DNA of 64,000 nt from SIG454 sp045578465 (GCA_045578465.1 JAZNKJ010000016.1:5142-69141), one strand, 5' to 3'. Counted from the stretch's first letter, positions 34,141 to 41,975 are shown. Numbers and translations: made by a program. Notes: generated by a model from the sequence alone, not told the origin.

Positions 34141-35241
34141 ATGAAAATAAAAGATATTATATCAGTTGTTGTTTTTGCCATTTTAGTAGGCGCAATCTCT
34201 CTTTCCTGCTTTTTAAAGAAAGATGATGAATATTCCGAAAGCGAAAGACGCCCATTGGCTCAAAAGACAGAAGTAAACGCCGAAACGATTTTCTCAGGGG
34301 AGTTTATGAAAAACTTCGAGGAATACAGCGCAGACCAGTTTCCAAAAAGAGATTTTTTCAGGGGGATTAAAGCAGTTTTCGTGAATAATGTTTTAAACCA
34401 GATGGATAACAACGGGCTGTATTTTAAGAATGGGCATATTTCCAAAATCGAATACCCCGAAAATGAGAAAATGATGAGCCATTCGGCAGAGATTTTTAAT
34501 AAGATTTACAATAAGTATATAGACGGAAAAGATATGAAGGTCTACCTTTCAATCGTTCCCGATAAGAACTACTTTTTTGGAAAAGAGGACGGCTATTTAT
34601 CCATAGACTATGATAAATTTACAGACTATTTCAAAAGGGAAATGCCTTATGCGAAATATATTGATGTTGCTCCTCTTTTAAGTATTGACGATTATTATAC
34701 AACCGACTCTCACTGGAAGCAGGAGGAGATTACCGATGTATCCGAATATATCTTAAAAGAGATGGGAACTATCATCAAAACAGAATATAAGGTTAATGAA
34801 ATTGAAAAACCTTTCTATGGAGTTTATAAAGGTCAGTCGGCATTATCGGTTAAGCCTGATACAATAAAGTATCTGACAAACCCTGCTCTCGACAGCGCCG
34901 TGGTTAAATATTATGATACGGGTTTTCCAAAAGAGGGAAAAATGTATAATATGGAAAAGGCGGTAGGAAAAGACCCATACGAGATGTTTCTTTCAGGATC
35001 AACCCCGCTTGTTACCATAGAGTATCCCGAAAATAAAAACGGGAAAGAGCTTATAATTTTCCGTGATTCTTTCGGAAGCAGTTTAGCGCCCCTTTTGTCG
35101 CTGGGATATGAAAAGACAACTGTTGTGGATATCCGCTATGTTGGAAGCGATTTTCTGGGCAGTTTAATAGATTTTGATTCTCAGGATGTTTTATTTATTT
35201 ATAGTGCAGTAATGCTTAACAATAGTTCTGGGCTTCGATAA
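34141..35241 (+). CDS. DHHW family / AlgX-AlgJ-like exported protein
   Basis: The 366-aa protein has one N-terminal TM anchor (~5-25) and an SGNH-like extracellular domain: the family signature DYYTTDSHWKQEE (DSHW, in the place of DHHW, ~185-197) and the late IFRDSFGSSLAPLLS (GDS-like serine block, ~300). Such proteins complete acetyl transfer started by the MBOAT encoded just upstream. The polysaccharide modified is unknown; no glycosyltransferases are in the window. Confidence 0.88.
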   Translation: MKIKDIISVVVFAILVGAISLSCFLKKDDEYSESERRPLAQKTEVNAETIFSGEFMKNFEEYSADQFPKRDFFRGIKAVFVNNVLNQMDNNGLYFKNGHISKIEYPENEKMMSHSAEIFNKIYNKYIDGKDMKVYLSIVPDKNYFFGKEDGYLSIDYDKFTDYFKREMPYAKYIDVAPLLSIDDYYTTDSHWKQEEITDVSEYILKEMGTIIKTEYKVNEIEKPFYGVYKGQSALSVKPDTIKYLTNPALDSAVVKYYDTGFPKEGKMYNMEKAVGKDPYEMFLSGSTPLVTIEYPENKNGKELIIFRDSFGSSLAPLLSLGYEKTTVVDIRYVGSDFLGSLIDFDSQDVLFIYSAVMLNNSSGLR

Positions 35242-35242
35242 A

Positions 35243-35276
35243 AAAAGGTCAATACTCTTTTGAGTATTGACCTTTT
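35243..35276. terminator. Bidirectional terminator between acetylation genes and trpB
   Basis: A 15-bp stem (35243-35257, 35262-35276) with TTTT loop, A-run on the left and T-run on the right; trpB ends at 35280 on the other strand. Confidence 0.92.
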
Positions 35277-35279
35277 AAT

Positions 35280-36521
35280 TTAGATTTTATAATCAAGCTT
35301 AAACTTTTCGCCACAGCCGTATTTTTCATAAACATAGTCAATGTCTTTATCTCCTCTGCCGGATAAACAAGCAAGGATTGAGCCTGACTTATGCTCCTTT
35401 GCGTAGCGGATAGCATATGCAACAGCGTGGGCGCTTTCGATTGCAGGAATAATTCCCTCGTATCTTGAAAGGAGGAAGAATGCCTCCATAGCCTCTTCAT
35501 CGGAAACTGTTTCGTAATTTACTCTTCCTAAATCACGAAGATGAGCGTGTTCAGGGCCAACACCCGGATAGTCAAGACCGCTGGCGATTGAATAAACCGG
35601 AAGTGGCTCGCCGTTCTCATCGCTTAAAACATAGGTGTCAAAGCCGTGAATTCTGCCTTCTTTACCAAACTTCATTGTTGCAGCGTGGTCACCGATTTTT
35701 TCCCCTCTGCCAAGAGGCTCAATTCCGTAAATTTCAACAGGGTCGGAAACGAATGGAACAAACATACCGATTGAGTTTGAACCACCTCCAACGCAAGCGC
35801 AAACCGCGTCAGGCATAATTCCTGTCATCCCTAAGAACTGTTCCCTTGCCTCGATACCGATGATTGACTGGAAGTCCCTGACGATTTTCGGGAACGGATG
35901 AGGACCGAGGGCGGAACCTATGCAGTAAATTGCGTTGTCGTATTCTTTAAGATAGGCATCAAATGCGGCATCAACGGCTTCCTTTAAGGTTTTAAGACCG
36001 TGAGTTACGGGAATAACCCTTGCCCCAAGCATCTTCATTCTTATAACATTTGGGTGTTGCTTTTCAATATCAACCTCACCCATATAAATATCACATTCCA
36101 TACCAAAATAAGCGGCAGCAGTTGCAAGAGCAACTCCGTGCTGACCTGCCCCTGTTTCGGCTATGAGCTTTTTCTTGCCCATGTATTTAGCAAGAAGTCC
36201 CTGCCCCATACAGTGGTTTAATTTATGCGCGCCTGTGTGGTTTAAGTCCTCTCTCTTTAAATAAATCTGGCAGTTGCCAAAGAGCTTGGAAAGTCTTTCG
36301 CAGTGGTAAACGGGAGTTGGTCTGCCCTGAAATTCCTTACGGATACGGCGAAGCTCATTAATGAACTGAGCAGAGTGGCAGATTGCTTCATATGCATCAT
36401 CTGCCTCTTTAAATGCAACTTCAAGCTCAGGTGGGAGATATGACCCGCCGAATTTGCCGAAATAGCCGTCAGGAGTAGGGTTTTCTTTAAGATAATTTTC
36501 AAAATCCTTATACTTATTCAT
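35280..36521 (-). CDS. trpB: Tryptophan synthase beta chain (solitary)
   Basis: A 413-aa PLP enzyme joining indole and serine. Seen: the PLP lysine in LNHTGAHKLNHCMGQ (~100), ETGAGQHGVALATA, the phosphate-binding GGGSNSIG (~243) and the C-terminal LACLSGRGDKDIDYV. The ATG at 36521 is used because GGAGG lies 9 nt upstream; two earlier in-frame starts are inside or before that RBS. No trpA or other trp gene adjoins, so indole salvage or a partner elsewhere is possible. A leader with a NAG-repeat and terminator precedes it. Confidence 0.95.
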   Translation of the reverse strand: MNKYKDFENYLKENPTPDGYFGKFGGSYLPPELEVAFKEADDAYEAICHSAQFINELRRIRKEFQGRPTPVYHCERLSKLFGNCQIYLKREDLNHTGAHKLNHCMGQGLLAKYMGKKKLIAETGAGQHGVALATAAAYFGMECDIYMGEVDIEKQHPNVIRMKMLGARVIPVTHGLKTLKEAVDAAFDAYLKEYDNAIYCIGSALGPHPFPKIVRDFQSIIGIEAREQFLGMTGIMPDAVCACVGGGSNSIGMFVPFVSDPVEIYGIEPLGRGEKIGDHAATMKFGKEGRIHGFDTYVLSDENGEPLPVYSIASGLDYPGVGPEHAHLRDLGRVNYETVSDEEAMEAFFLLSRYEGIIPAIESAHAVAYAIRYAKEHKSGSILACLSGRGDKDIDYVYEKYGCGEKFKLDYKI

Positions 36522-36537
36522 ATTTTTCATCCTCCAA

Positions 36538-36569
36538 TAAAAAAATCTTCTGAACAGAAAATCAGAAGA
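36538..36569 (-). terminator. Attenuator hairpin in the trpB leader
   Basis: On the minus strand an 8-bp stem TCTTCTGA/TCAGAAGA (36562-36569 then 36546-36553) with an 8-nt loop is followed by seven T (36545-36539), immediately upstream of the trpB RBS. An alternative pairing (36631-36637 with 36552-36558) would break it. Confidence 0.8.
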
Positions 36570-36592
36570 AAAGAGCATCAAAATAAAAATGT

Positions 36593-36639
36593 CTCATCTC
36601 GTCTAAATATTCTCATCTAATCTCATCTAATCTGTTCTT
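36593..36639 (-). promoter_or_regulatory. NAG-triplet array in trpB leader (TRAP-like binding site)
   Basis: In the predicted transcript nine NAG triplets occur: AAG, CAG, UAG, GAG, UAG, GAG at exact 5-nt period (36639 to 36612), then UAG, GAG, GAG after a 9-nt step (36605 to 36593). Seven are G/U-AG. This is the pattern bound by the TRAP 11-mer ahead of trp genes in Bacillus. Confidence 0.72.
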
Positions 36640-36644
36640 ATTAT

Positions 36645-36673
36645 AATATAGCAAAAAATATGTATTTTGTCAA
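36645..36673 (-). promoter_or_regulatory. Promoter of the trpB leader
   Basis: On the minus strand TTGACA (36668-36673), 17 bp, TATATT (36645-36650) with extended TGC. The predicted start falls at about 36638, the first base of the NAG array. Confidence 0.8.
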
Positions 36674-36690
36674 CAAAAATCTCTCTTTGC

Positions 36691-36719
36691 TTGCTTTTTA
36701 AAGTGCAGTATGGTAAAAT
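36691..36719 (+). promoter_or_regulatory. Promoter of the HAD phosphatase genes
   Basis: TTGCTT (36691-36696), 17 bp, TAAAAT (36714-36719) with extended TGG, divergent from the trpB promoter. Confidence 0.65.
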
Positions 36720-36750
36720 TAAAAGAGGAAACAGACACAGGAGAATAAGA

Positions 36751-37356
36751 ATGATTAAGAACTATATTTTTGATTTTGGGAATGTTTTGGCGGAGTTTTA
36801 TCCTGAAAAGCTGACAAAACCTTATGTTGAGGATGAAAAACTTTGCAAAGAGATAAGTGAAATCGCTTTTGACAGACTTTACTGGGACAAGCTGGATGAC
36901 GGAAGCATAACAGATGAAGAGGTTAAAGAGGGAATTTTGTCCCGCACAGACGAAAAAACAGGCTCCCTTGCTTGCCGAGTGTATGACAACTGGATAAATT
37001 CCTTAACTCCCGTCCCGAATATGGAAAAACTGATTTATGACATCTTTAAAACTGATAAGAAACTATACCTTTTGTCGAATATAAGTATAGGCTTTGCGGA
37101 AAAATACAGCGAAGCAAAATGGATAAAAGAACTTTTTGCCTGCTTTGACGGGCTTGTGTTTTCAGGGCCTTTGGGAAAGGTAAAACCCCAAAGAGAAATT
37201 TTTGGGCATTTACTCAGTGAATTTAATCTAAAAGCGGAAGAGTGCCTGTTTATAGACGACAGCGAGAAAAATATTTTGGGTGCAGAAAAGGTTGGAATAA
37301 AGGGATACTTATTTGACGGCGATGCAGAAAAACTAAGAGATTATCTCGGTTTATAA
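36751..37356 (+). CDS. HAD-superfamily hydrolase, YihX-like
   Basis: A 201-aa HAD phosphatase: motif I FDFGNVLAEF (nucleophile Asp at ~8; the second Asp replaced by Gly as in YihX-type enzymes), motif II LLSNIS, motif III lysine in GKVKPQREIF and motif IV FIDDSEKNILGA. The four-helix cap follows motif I. AGGAG lies 8 nt before the ATG at 36751, which I prefer to an upstream in-frame start lacking an RBS. It is co-transcribed with a second HAD gene 12 bp downstream. Sugar phosphatase activity is likely. Confidence 0.85.
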   Translation: MIKNYIFDFGNVLAEFYPEKLTKPYVEDEKLCKEISEIAFDRLYWDKLDDGSITDEEVKEGILSRTDEKTGSLACRVYDNWINSLTPVPNMEKLIYDIFKTDKKLYLLSNISIGFAEKYSEAKWIKELFACFDGLVFSGPLGKVKPQREIFGHLLSEFNLKAEECLFIDDSEKNILGAEKVGIKGYLFDGDAEKLRDYLGL

Positions 37357-37368
37357 AAGGAGAAAATT

Positions 37369-38013
37369 ATGTATGATTTAATATTATTTGACCTTGATGG
37401 GACCCTGACACTTCCTGAAGAGGGGATTACGAAAAGCGTTAAATATGCCTTGGAGTCAAAGGGCATAATAGAAGACAATCAGGAAAAATTAAAACGCTTT
37501 ATCGGTCCGCCCCTGGTTGACGGATTTATGGAATTTTACGGTATGAGCCGTGAAGATGCCCTATCTTGTGTTGCAAAATACAGAGAGCGTTTTTCAGTGG
37601 TAGGACTTTTTGAAAATGAGCTTATAGACGGGGTAAAAGAAATGCTTAAAACCCTAAAAGAAAGCGGAAAAACCCTTGTTCTTGCTACATCAAAGCCTCG
37701 CCCTTTTGTTATCAAAATTCTTGAAAAATTTGAACTTTCAGAGTATTTTTCATTCATTTCCGCCGCCGAATTTGACGGAACGAGAAATGATAAGGCTGAT
37801 GTTATAAAATATGCCCTCCAAAATGCAGGGGAATATTCAAGCCCTGTTATGGTGGGGGACAGAATGCATGACTGTATCGGCGCAAAGAAAAATAATGTGC
37901 CCTGCGTTGGGGTTTCCTATGGCTATGCAGAGAAAGGCGAATTAGAAGAAAGCGGAGCAATTAAAATCTGTCATAGCATTGAGGAGCTTTCTGAGTATTT
38001 AAATGCCTATTGA
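37369..38013 (+). CDS. HAD-superfamily phosphatase, phosphoglycolate-phosphatase-like
   Basis: A 214-aa HAD enzyme with motif I LFDLDGTLTLPEEGI, a helical C1 cap (SVKYALESKGI... GPPLVDGFMEFYG), motif II LATSKPR, and motif IV VMVGDRMHDCIGAKKN. It fits the Gph/PgmB-like group. AGGAG precedes the ATG. Its TGA overlaps the -35 of the promoter for the downstream leader ORF, so transcription of the CNNM gene is separate. Confidence 0.87.
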   Translation: MYDLILFDLDGTLTLPEEGITKSVKYALESKGIIEDNQEKLKRFIGPPLVDGFMEFYGMSREDALSCVAKYRERFSVVGLFENELIDGVKEMLKTLKESGKTLVLATSKPRPFVIKILEKFELSEYFSFISAAEFDGTRNDKADVIKYALQNAGEYSSPVMVGDRMHDCIGAKKNNVPCVGVSYGYAEKGELEESGAIKICHSIEELSEYLNAY

Positions 38014-38038
38014 AATTTATAATACAGTATGGTATAAT
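38010..38038 (+). promoter_or_regulatory. Promoter of the CNNM leader
   Basis: TTGAAA (38010-38015), 17 bp, TATAAT (38033-38038) with extended TGG. A second TGATATAAT (38051-38059) lies just downstream. The predicted leader is ~180 nt. Confidence 0.75.
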
Positions 38039-38085
38039 ATCTATTTGTGATGATATAATCAATTATATTAAGGAGTTGGTTTTTA

Positions 38086-38175
38086 GTGGACCCGTTACCT
38101 CGAAGTAGCGATTATGACTTGCCTCTGAATTATTTAAGACTTAGAGAGAACCGCCTAATATGGCGTCGCCTATAA
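38086..38175 (+). CDS. 29-codon leader ORF upstream of the CNNM transporter gene
   Basis: A GTG-started ORF with AAGGAG 10 nt upstream encodes MDPLPRSSDYDLPLNYLRLR followed by ENRLIWRRL. Early Asp-Pro and Pro residues, then a basic C-terminus, parallel the Salmonella mgtL leader peptide ([17 protein letters not shown]), whose acidic/proline stretch destabilises ribosomes at low Mg2+. The downstream gene is a CNNM/CorC protein, a Mg2+-linked family. The last codons lie in a CGCC/GGCG hairpin (38153-38166). The role is inferred from position and composition. Confidence 0.6.
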   Translation: MDPLPRSSDYDLPLNYLRLRENRLIWRRL

Positions 38176-38222
38176 AAGAAAGTTAAGCTTTCGGAGAAAC
38201 AACAGATAATTTGGAGGATATT

Positions 38223-39536
38223 ATGACTATTTTCAGACAGTTGTTATTGCAACTTATTTTGATTTTGCTTAATGCTTTTTTTGCCGCCACAGAGATTGCC
38301 GTTATTTCTCTTAATGAGAAAAAGGTTAAGGCAAGAGCCGAAGAGGGTGACAAAAAAGCAGTTAAAATGCTTAAAATGATAGAATCGCCAACGGCGTTTT
38401 TATCTACAATACAGGTAGGGATTACCCTTGCAGGGTTTTTAGGCTCAGCTTTTGCGGCGGATAATTTCGCAGGACTTTTAACGGATTTTCTTACAAAGAC
38501 CTTTGAAATATCAGGGGCCAGCGTTGGAATAATTGAATCCCTTTCGGTTATTATAATAACCCTTATTCTTTCGTTCTTTACCCTTGTTTTAGGGGAGCTT
38601 GTGCCAAAGCGTATTGCTATGCGCCACAAGGAAAAGCTTGCGGAAGTGGTTTGCGGTTTTATAACAGGTCTTTCTACTGTGTTAAGACCTATTATATGGC
38701 TTTTGACAATTTCAACAAACGGTTGTTTAAGGCTTTTCGGGATTGACCCTAAGGAAAAAGAAGAAGCAGTTTCCGAAGAGGATATTGTTATAATGCTTGA
38801 TGCGGGTGCAGACGAGGGAACGCTTGATCAGGATGATATTGAGTATATAAAAAATGTATTCAAGCTTGATAATCTTACGGCGGCTGACATTATGACGCCG
38901 AGAAAGTCTATAACCTTTATAGCAGATGATGCAACGGAAGAAGAAATCCTTGAAACTATCGAAAATGAGGGTTACTCAAGAATTCCCGTATATAAAGATA
39001 CAGCCGATGAAATTATTGGTATTTTATATGCAAGAGATTATCTTTTGAAGCACAGGAGAGATGGCTTTAAGCTTGAAGATGCTATGGTTTCCCCAAGCTA
39101 TGTTCCTGAAACAATCCATCTTGATGTTTTATTTAAGGATATGCAAGCGGAGCACAGCCATATGGTTGTTGTCGTTAACGAATTCGGTGTTCCGTCAGGC
39201 GTTGTTACCATGGAAGATATAATCGAAGAGTTAGTGGGCGAAATCTGGGACGAGAGAGACGAAGAAATCGATAATATAGTTCAGGTAAGTGATAATTTAT
39301 ATACTGTTTTATCAACAACCTCAACAGAAGATTTTTACGAATTCTTTGACCTTACTCCCGATGAGGAGTCCGAGGCCACAACGGTTAACGGCTGGCTTAC
39401 AGAGCATAGCGAAAATATCCCTGATGTGGGCTTTGTTTTCGAATATGAAAATGTTGTTATGACCGTAACGAAAGCAGATGACTTAATGACTCAGGAAATC
39501 TCAGTTGAAATTAAGGAACAAATAGAAGAGGAATAA
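38223..39536 (+). CDS. CNNM/CorC-HlyC family transporter
   Basis: A 437-aa membrane protein: DUF21/CNNM transmembrane domain (~1-190; NAFFAATEIAVISLNEKKVKA, GITLAGFLGSAFAAD and GELVPKRIAMRHKEK), a CBS pair (~205-330; VMTPRKSI-like IMTPRKSITFI, GYSRIPVYKD, VVVNEFGVPSGVVTMEDIIEELVGEI) and a CorC_HlyC C-terminal domain. Homologues export Mg2+ or Na+ and regulate Mg2+. The ATG at 38223 follows TTGGAGG; the TTG inside that RBS is rejected as a start. Confidence 0.92.
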   Translation: MTIFRQLLLQLILILLNAFFAATEIAVISLNEKKVKARAEEGDKKAVKMLKMIESPTAFLSTIQVGITLAGFLGSAFAADNFAGLLTDFLTKTFEISGASVGIIESLSVIIITLILSFFTLVLGELVPKRIAMRHKEKLAEVVCGFITGLSTVLRPIIWLLTISTNGCLRLFGIDPKEKEEAVSEEDIVIMLDAGADEGTLDQDDIEYIKNVFKLDNLTAADIMTPRKSITFIADDATEEEILETIENEGYSRIPVYKDTADEIIGILYARDYLLKHRRDGFKLEDAMVSPSYVPETIHLDVLFKDMQAEHSHMVVVVNEFGVPSGVVTMEDIIEELVGEIWDERDEEIDNIVQVSDNLYTVLSTTSTEDFYEFFDLTPDEESEATTVNGWLTEHSENIPDVGFVFEYENVVMTVTKADDLMTQEISVEIKEQIEEE

Positions 39537-39538
39537 CA

Positions 39539-39572
39539 AAAAGGCAGAAACGATAATTCGTTTCTGCCTTTT
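39539..39572. terminator. Bidirectional terminator after the CNNM gene
   Basis: A 15-bp stem (39539-39553, 39558-39572) with 4-nt loop, shared with the convergent ECF-like gene ending at 39585. Confidence 0.92.
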
Positions 39573-39584
39573 AAATTTTTAGTG

Positions 39585-40094
39585 TTATATAAGCTTTGTT
39601 CTTTTAAGAGCTTTAAAAACAGGGACCGTTATAACGCAGTCAATTATGTGGTGGAAAATTGTTATTCCGAAAACAGTTCCCCAAAGGAAAGCCATTCCGC
39701 CTTTTGCCGTAAGTTCAGCAGATGGAGTGAAAGCATAAACTGCAATAACCTCGCCAAGAGCGTGAACAATAGACATAAGGCCCAATGTTAAATACATATT
39801 TATTCCCTTTTTAAGCATCAGGCAACCAACAACAACAAAAATGATGTGGCTTGCTGCACGGAGAGAAACAATCGGACCTAATGATACCAAAAAGGCAATA
39901 GTTGAGCCGATAACCGTGAACACAGCCATAACAGGACTAATCAGCATAGCAAGAAGAGTAGGCACATGGGATGCAAAAGTTACGCTAAACGGCTGTGGAA
40001 GCGGAAGCTTTGGGAAAGTCAGCGGAATTATAAAGGATAACGCCGTCAGTAAAGCTCCAAAAACTAAGGTTTTGGTAGATATTTTTTTTGACAT
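39585..40094 (-). CDS. ECF transporter S component-like membrane protein
   Basis: A 169-aa protein with five or six TM segments and an S-component-like opening (STKTLVFGALLTALSFIIPL). Other marks are SHVPTLLAMLISPVMAVFTVIGSTIAFL and RAASHIIFVVVG. I chose the ATG at 40094 with GAGGTG upstream; an in-frame GTG three codons earlier is inside the RBS region. The substrate is unknown; no energising module is near. It stands alone with its own promoter and a shared terminator. Confidence 0.72.
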   Translation of the reverse strand: MSKKISTKTLVFGALLTALSFIIPLTFPKLPLPQPFSVTFASHVPTLLAMLISPVMAVFTVIGSTIAFLVSLGPIVSLRAASHIIFVVVGCLMLKKGINMYLTLGLMSIVHALGEVIAVYAFTPSAELTAKGGMAFLWGTVFGITIFHHIIDCVITVPVFKALKRTKLI

Positions 40095-40135
40095 AAAACA
40101 CACCTCTTTGGATAAATTTTAAATATATTGTCATT

Positions 40136-40164
40136 ATTTTACACCTTTTAAAAAAAAATGTCAA
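40136..40164 (-). promoter_or_regulatory. Promoter of the ECF-like gene
   Basis: On the minus strand TTGACA (40159-40164), 17 bp, TAAAAT (40136-40141). Confidence 0.75.
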
Positions 40165-40179
40165 CCTTTTCAAATGAGG

Positions 40180-40208
40180 TTGAATATTTTTGGCGTATAT
40201 GATAAAAT
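40180..40208 (+). promoter_or_regulatory. Promoter of the Ppx/GppA gene
   Basis: TTGAAT (40180-40185), 17 bp, TAAAAT (40203-40208) with extended TGA, divergent from the ECF-like promoter. Confidence 0.7.
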
Positions 40209-40240
40209 ATCATAAACGAAATTCTTGCGAGGTGATAAAA

Positions 40241-41176
40241 ATGACAAACATCGCTGTTATTGACCTTGGCTCTAACTCTGTAAGAGTGAGTGTTGCAAAA
40301 AAGGAGAGCGGAGAAGTCGTTTATATAGGTAAAAATCCCATAATGCTCAGTCAGGGAATGAACTATGATATGCTCCTTAAAGAAGCACCCATAAAAAGAT
40401 GCAAAGAGGCATTTCTCCAAATAAGAGAAATTTCAAAAAAGCTTGAAGTAGAGGAGATTTATGCCTTTGCCACGGCGGCTGTCCGCAAGGCGCATAATAA
40501 AAAGGAATTTATTGATTTTATAAAGGAAGAAACAGGTATAAATATCTTTGTTTTAACAGGGGAAGAAGAGGCAGAGCTTGACTGTCTGGGCGTTCTTGAA
40601 AAGACAGAGATAAACGAAGCTCTGATTTTGGACACAGGTGGCGGAAGCACCGAATTTATAGGAGTTAAAGAGGGCAAAATCGCGGGAGCGGTAAGCGTCC
40701 CCATAGGGTCAAGAAGTATTAAAGAGCTGTTTTTTTCGGGCGGCGAAACCAAAGAAAATAAGGAAAAGGCAGAGAGGGAAATAGAGAAAATAATAAATGA
40801 AATCCCTTGGCTTATGGAGTTTTTGGGAGCAAGCGTTATAGGAATAGGAGGCTCTAACAGAACCGTGGGGCGTATACATATAAACGATGCAGGCCCTGAT
40901 GCGCCCATTGATAAGCTTTCTCTAAAATATGAAGAGGTTATGGAAATAATTTCAAGAATAGATGGTGCAGAGGTAGAGGAAAGGCTTAGAATTAACGGCA
41001 TAACCCCTGACCGAGCGGATATAATTTTAGGAGGAGTGTTGCCTCTTAAAGTGCTGATGAAAAAGCTTGAAAGTCCAATGCTTTATATAACGGATGCAGG
41101 TCTTCGGGACGGAATAATCAAAAAAATCCGTGAAAACCCAGCGGAAATGGAAAAATATGCAACTTTCATAGAATAA
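40241..41176 (+). CDS. Ppx/GppA family phosphatase
   Basis: A 311-aa member of the exopolyphosphatase/guanosine pentaphosphatase family, with the ASKHA ATPase fold: IAVIDLGSNSVRVSV at the N-terminus, FATAAVRKA, the catalytic-loop LTGEEEAELDCLGV, the DTGGGSTEFIGV phosphate loop and GIGGSNRTVG. At this length it lacks the C-terminal HD domain of long Ppx. GAGGTGAT precedes the ATG at 40241. It likely acts on polyphosphate or (p)ppGpp. Confidence 0.93.
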   Translation: MTNIAVIDLGSNSVRVSVAKKESGEVVYIGKNPIMLSQGMNYDMLLKEAPIKRCKEAFLQIREISKKLEVEEIYAFATAAVRKAHNKKEFIDFIKEETGINIFVLTGEEEAELDCLGVLEKTEINEALILDTGGGSTEFIGVKEGKIAGAVSVPIGSRSIKELFFSGGETKENKEKAEREIEKIINEIPWLMEFLGASVIGIGGSNRTVGRIHINDAGPDAPIDKLSLKYEEVMEIISRIDGAEVEERLRINGITPDRADIILGGVLPLKVLMKKLESPMLYITDAGLRDGIIKKIRENPAEMEKYATFIE

Positions 41177-41192
41177 AATTACACATAATAAC

Positions 41193-41233
41193 AAAAAATA
41201 GCCACAGGTTAGCAATCTGTGGCTTTATTTTTT
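41193..41233 (+). terminator. Terminator after the Ppx/GppA gene
   Basis: GCCACAG/CTGTGGC core (41201-41207, 41217-41223) extended by A-rich and T-rich flanks; ends in TTTATTTTTT. Confidence 0.85.
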
Positions 41234-41243
41234 GGAGGGAAAA

Positions 41244-41594
41244 ATGAAATACAAAAAGGAAATCATAATAGGACTTTTATCGGGAGTTTTAAACGGTCTT
41301 TTCGGAGCGGGTGGGGGATGCATTGTTGTCCCTGCGGCTGAGAAATTCTTAGGATTTTCCCAGAAGAAAGCCCATGCTACTGCGGTGGGAGTAATCCTTA
41401 TAATCTCTCTTGTGTCGGCAGTCATTTATATTATGGGCGGGAAGTTTGACTTTTCCCTGTGGCTCCCAGTTACAATCGGAGGAAGTGCAGGCGGTCTTTT
41501 AGGCGGATTTCTTCTGTCAAAAATATCGGGGAAGTGGCTTCGGAGTATATTCGGAGTGTTTATCATTATAACTGCAATTAAAATGATATTTTAG
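41244..41594 (+). CDS. Half-size TauE/SafE family transporter subunit (N-half-like)
   Basis: A 116-aa protein with four TM segments and the TauE/SafE opening GLLSGVLNGLFGAGGGCIVVPAAEKFLGFSQKKAHATAV. Full TauE/SafE anion exporters have ~250 aa and two such halves. Here the ATG at 41244 follows TTGGAGGG, and a second half-size gene starts 9 bp downstream, so the two products probably assemble. The substrate (sulfite, sulfoacetate or other anion) is unknown. Confidence 0.85.
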   Translation: MKYKKEIIIGLLSGVLNGLFGAGGGCIVVPAAEKFLGFSQKKAHATAVGVILIISLVSAVIYIMGGKFDFSLWLPVTIGGSAGGLLGGFLLSKISGKWLRSIFGVFIIITAIKMIF

Positions 41595-41603
41595 GAGGAT
41601 AGT

Positions 41604-41975
41604 ATGATTAACATTTTAATCGGCTTTATAAGCGGAATAATAAGCGGAATGGGAATAGGGGGAGGCGCAATTTTAATCCCTGCTCTTGTTCTTCTTCGTG
41701 ATGTGCCCCAACAGACAGCGCAGGGGATTAACCTTGTATATTTTATCCCAACTGCTATTTGTGCGCTAATTGTTCATATTAAAAATAAAAATGTGGAAAT
41801 TAAATCAGCTCTCATAATGGGAGGAACGGGAGCCATCGGCGCAGTTTTGGGTTCCTATATTGCAAGAGGAATGGAAGACGGCATTTTAAGAAAATTCTTC
41901 GGGGTGTTTTTGCTTTTTATCGGAATTTATGTTATTTGTCAAAATTTTGTCAAAAAAAAGCCCCCAATCGGTTGA
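41604..41975 (+). CDS. Half-size TauE/SafE family transporter subunit (second)
   Basis: A 123-aa four-TM protein with the same repeat: GFISGIISGMGIGGGAILIPALVLLRDVPQQTAQGINLVYF. It is a paralogue of the preceding gene product rather than a C-terminal fragment, because each has its own start, RBS (AGGAGGA here) and full repeat motif. The stop overlaps the -35 of the serC promoter. Confidence 0.85.
   Translation: MINILIGFISGIISGMGIGGGAILIPALVLLRDVPQQTAQGINLVYFIPTAICALIVHIKNKNVEIKSALIMGGTGAIGAVLGSYIARGMEDGILRKFFGVFLLFIGIYVICQNFVKKKPPIG

Noticed and set aside
36541..36640. T-box leader for trpB
   Set aside because: No T-box core (TGGNACCGCG-like) and no Stem I elements; the leader is only about 110 nt.
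38082..38222. yybP-ykoY (Mn2+) or M-box riboswitch before the CNNM gene
   Set aside because: The conserved cores of these riboswitches are not recognisable; the region instead reads as an ORF with RBS.
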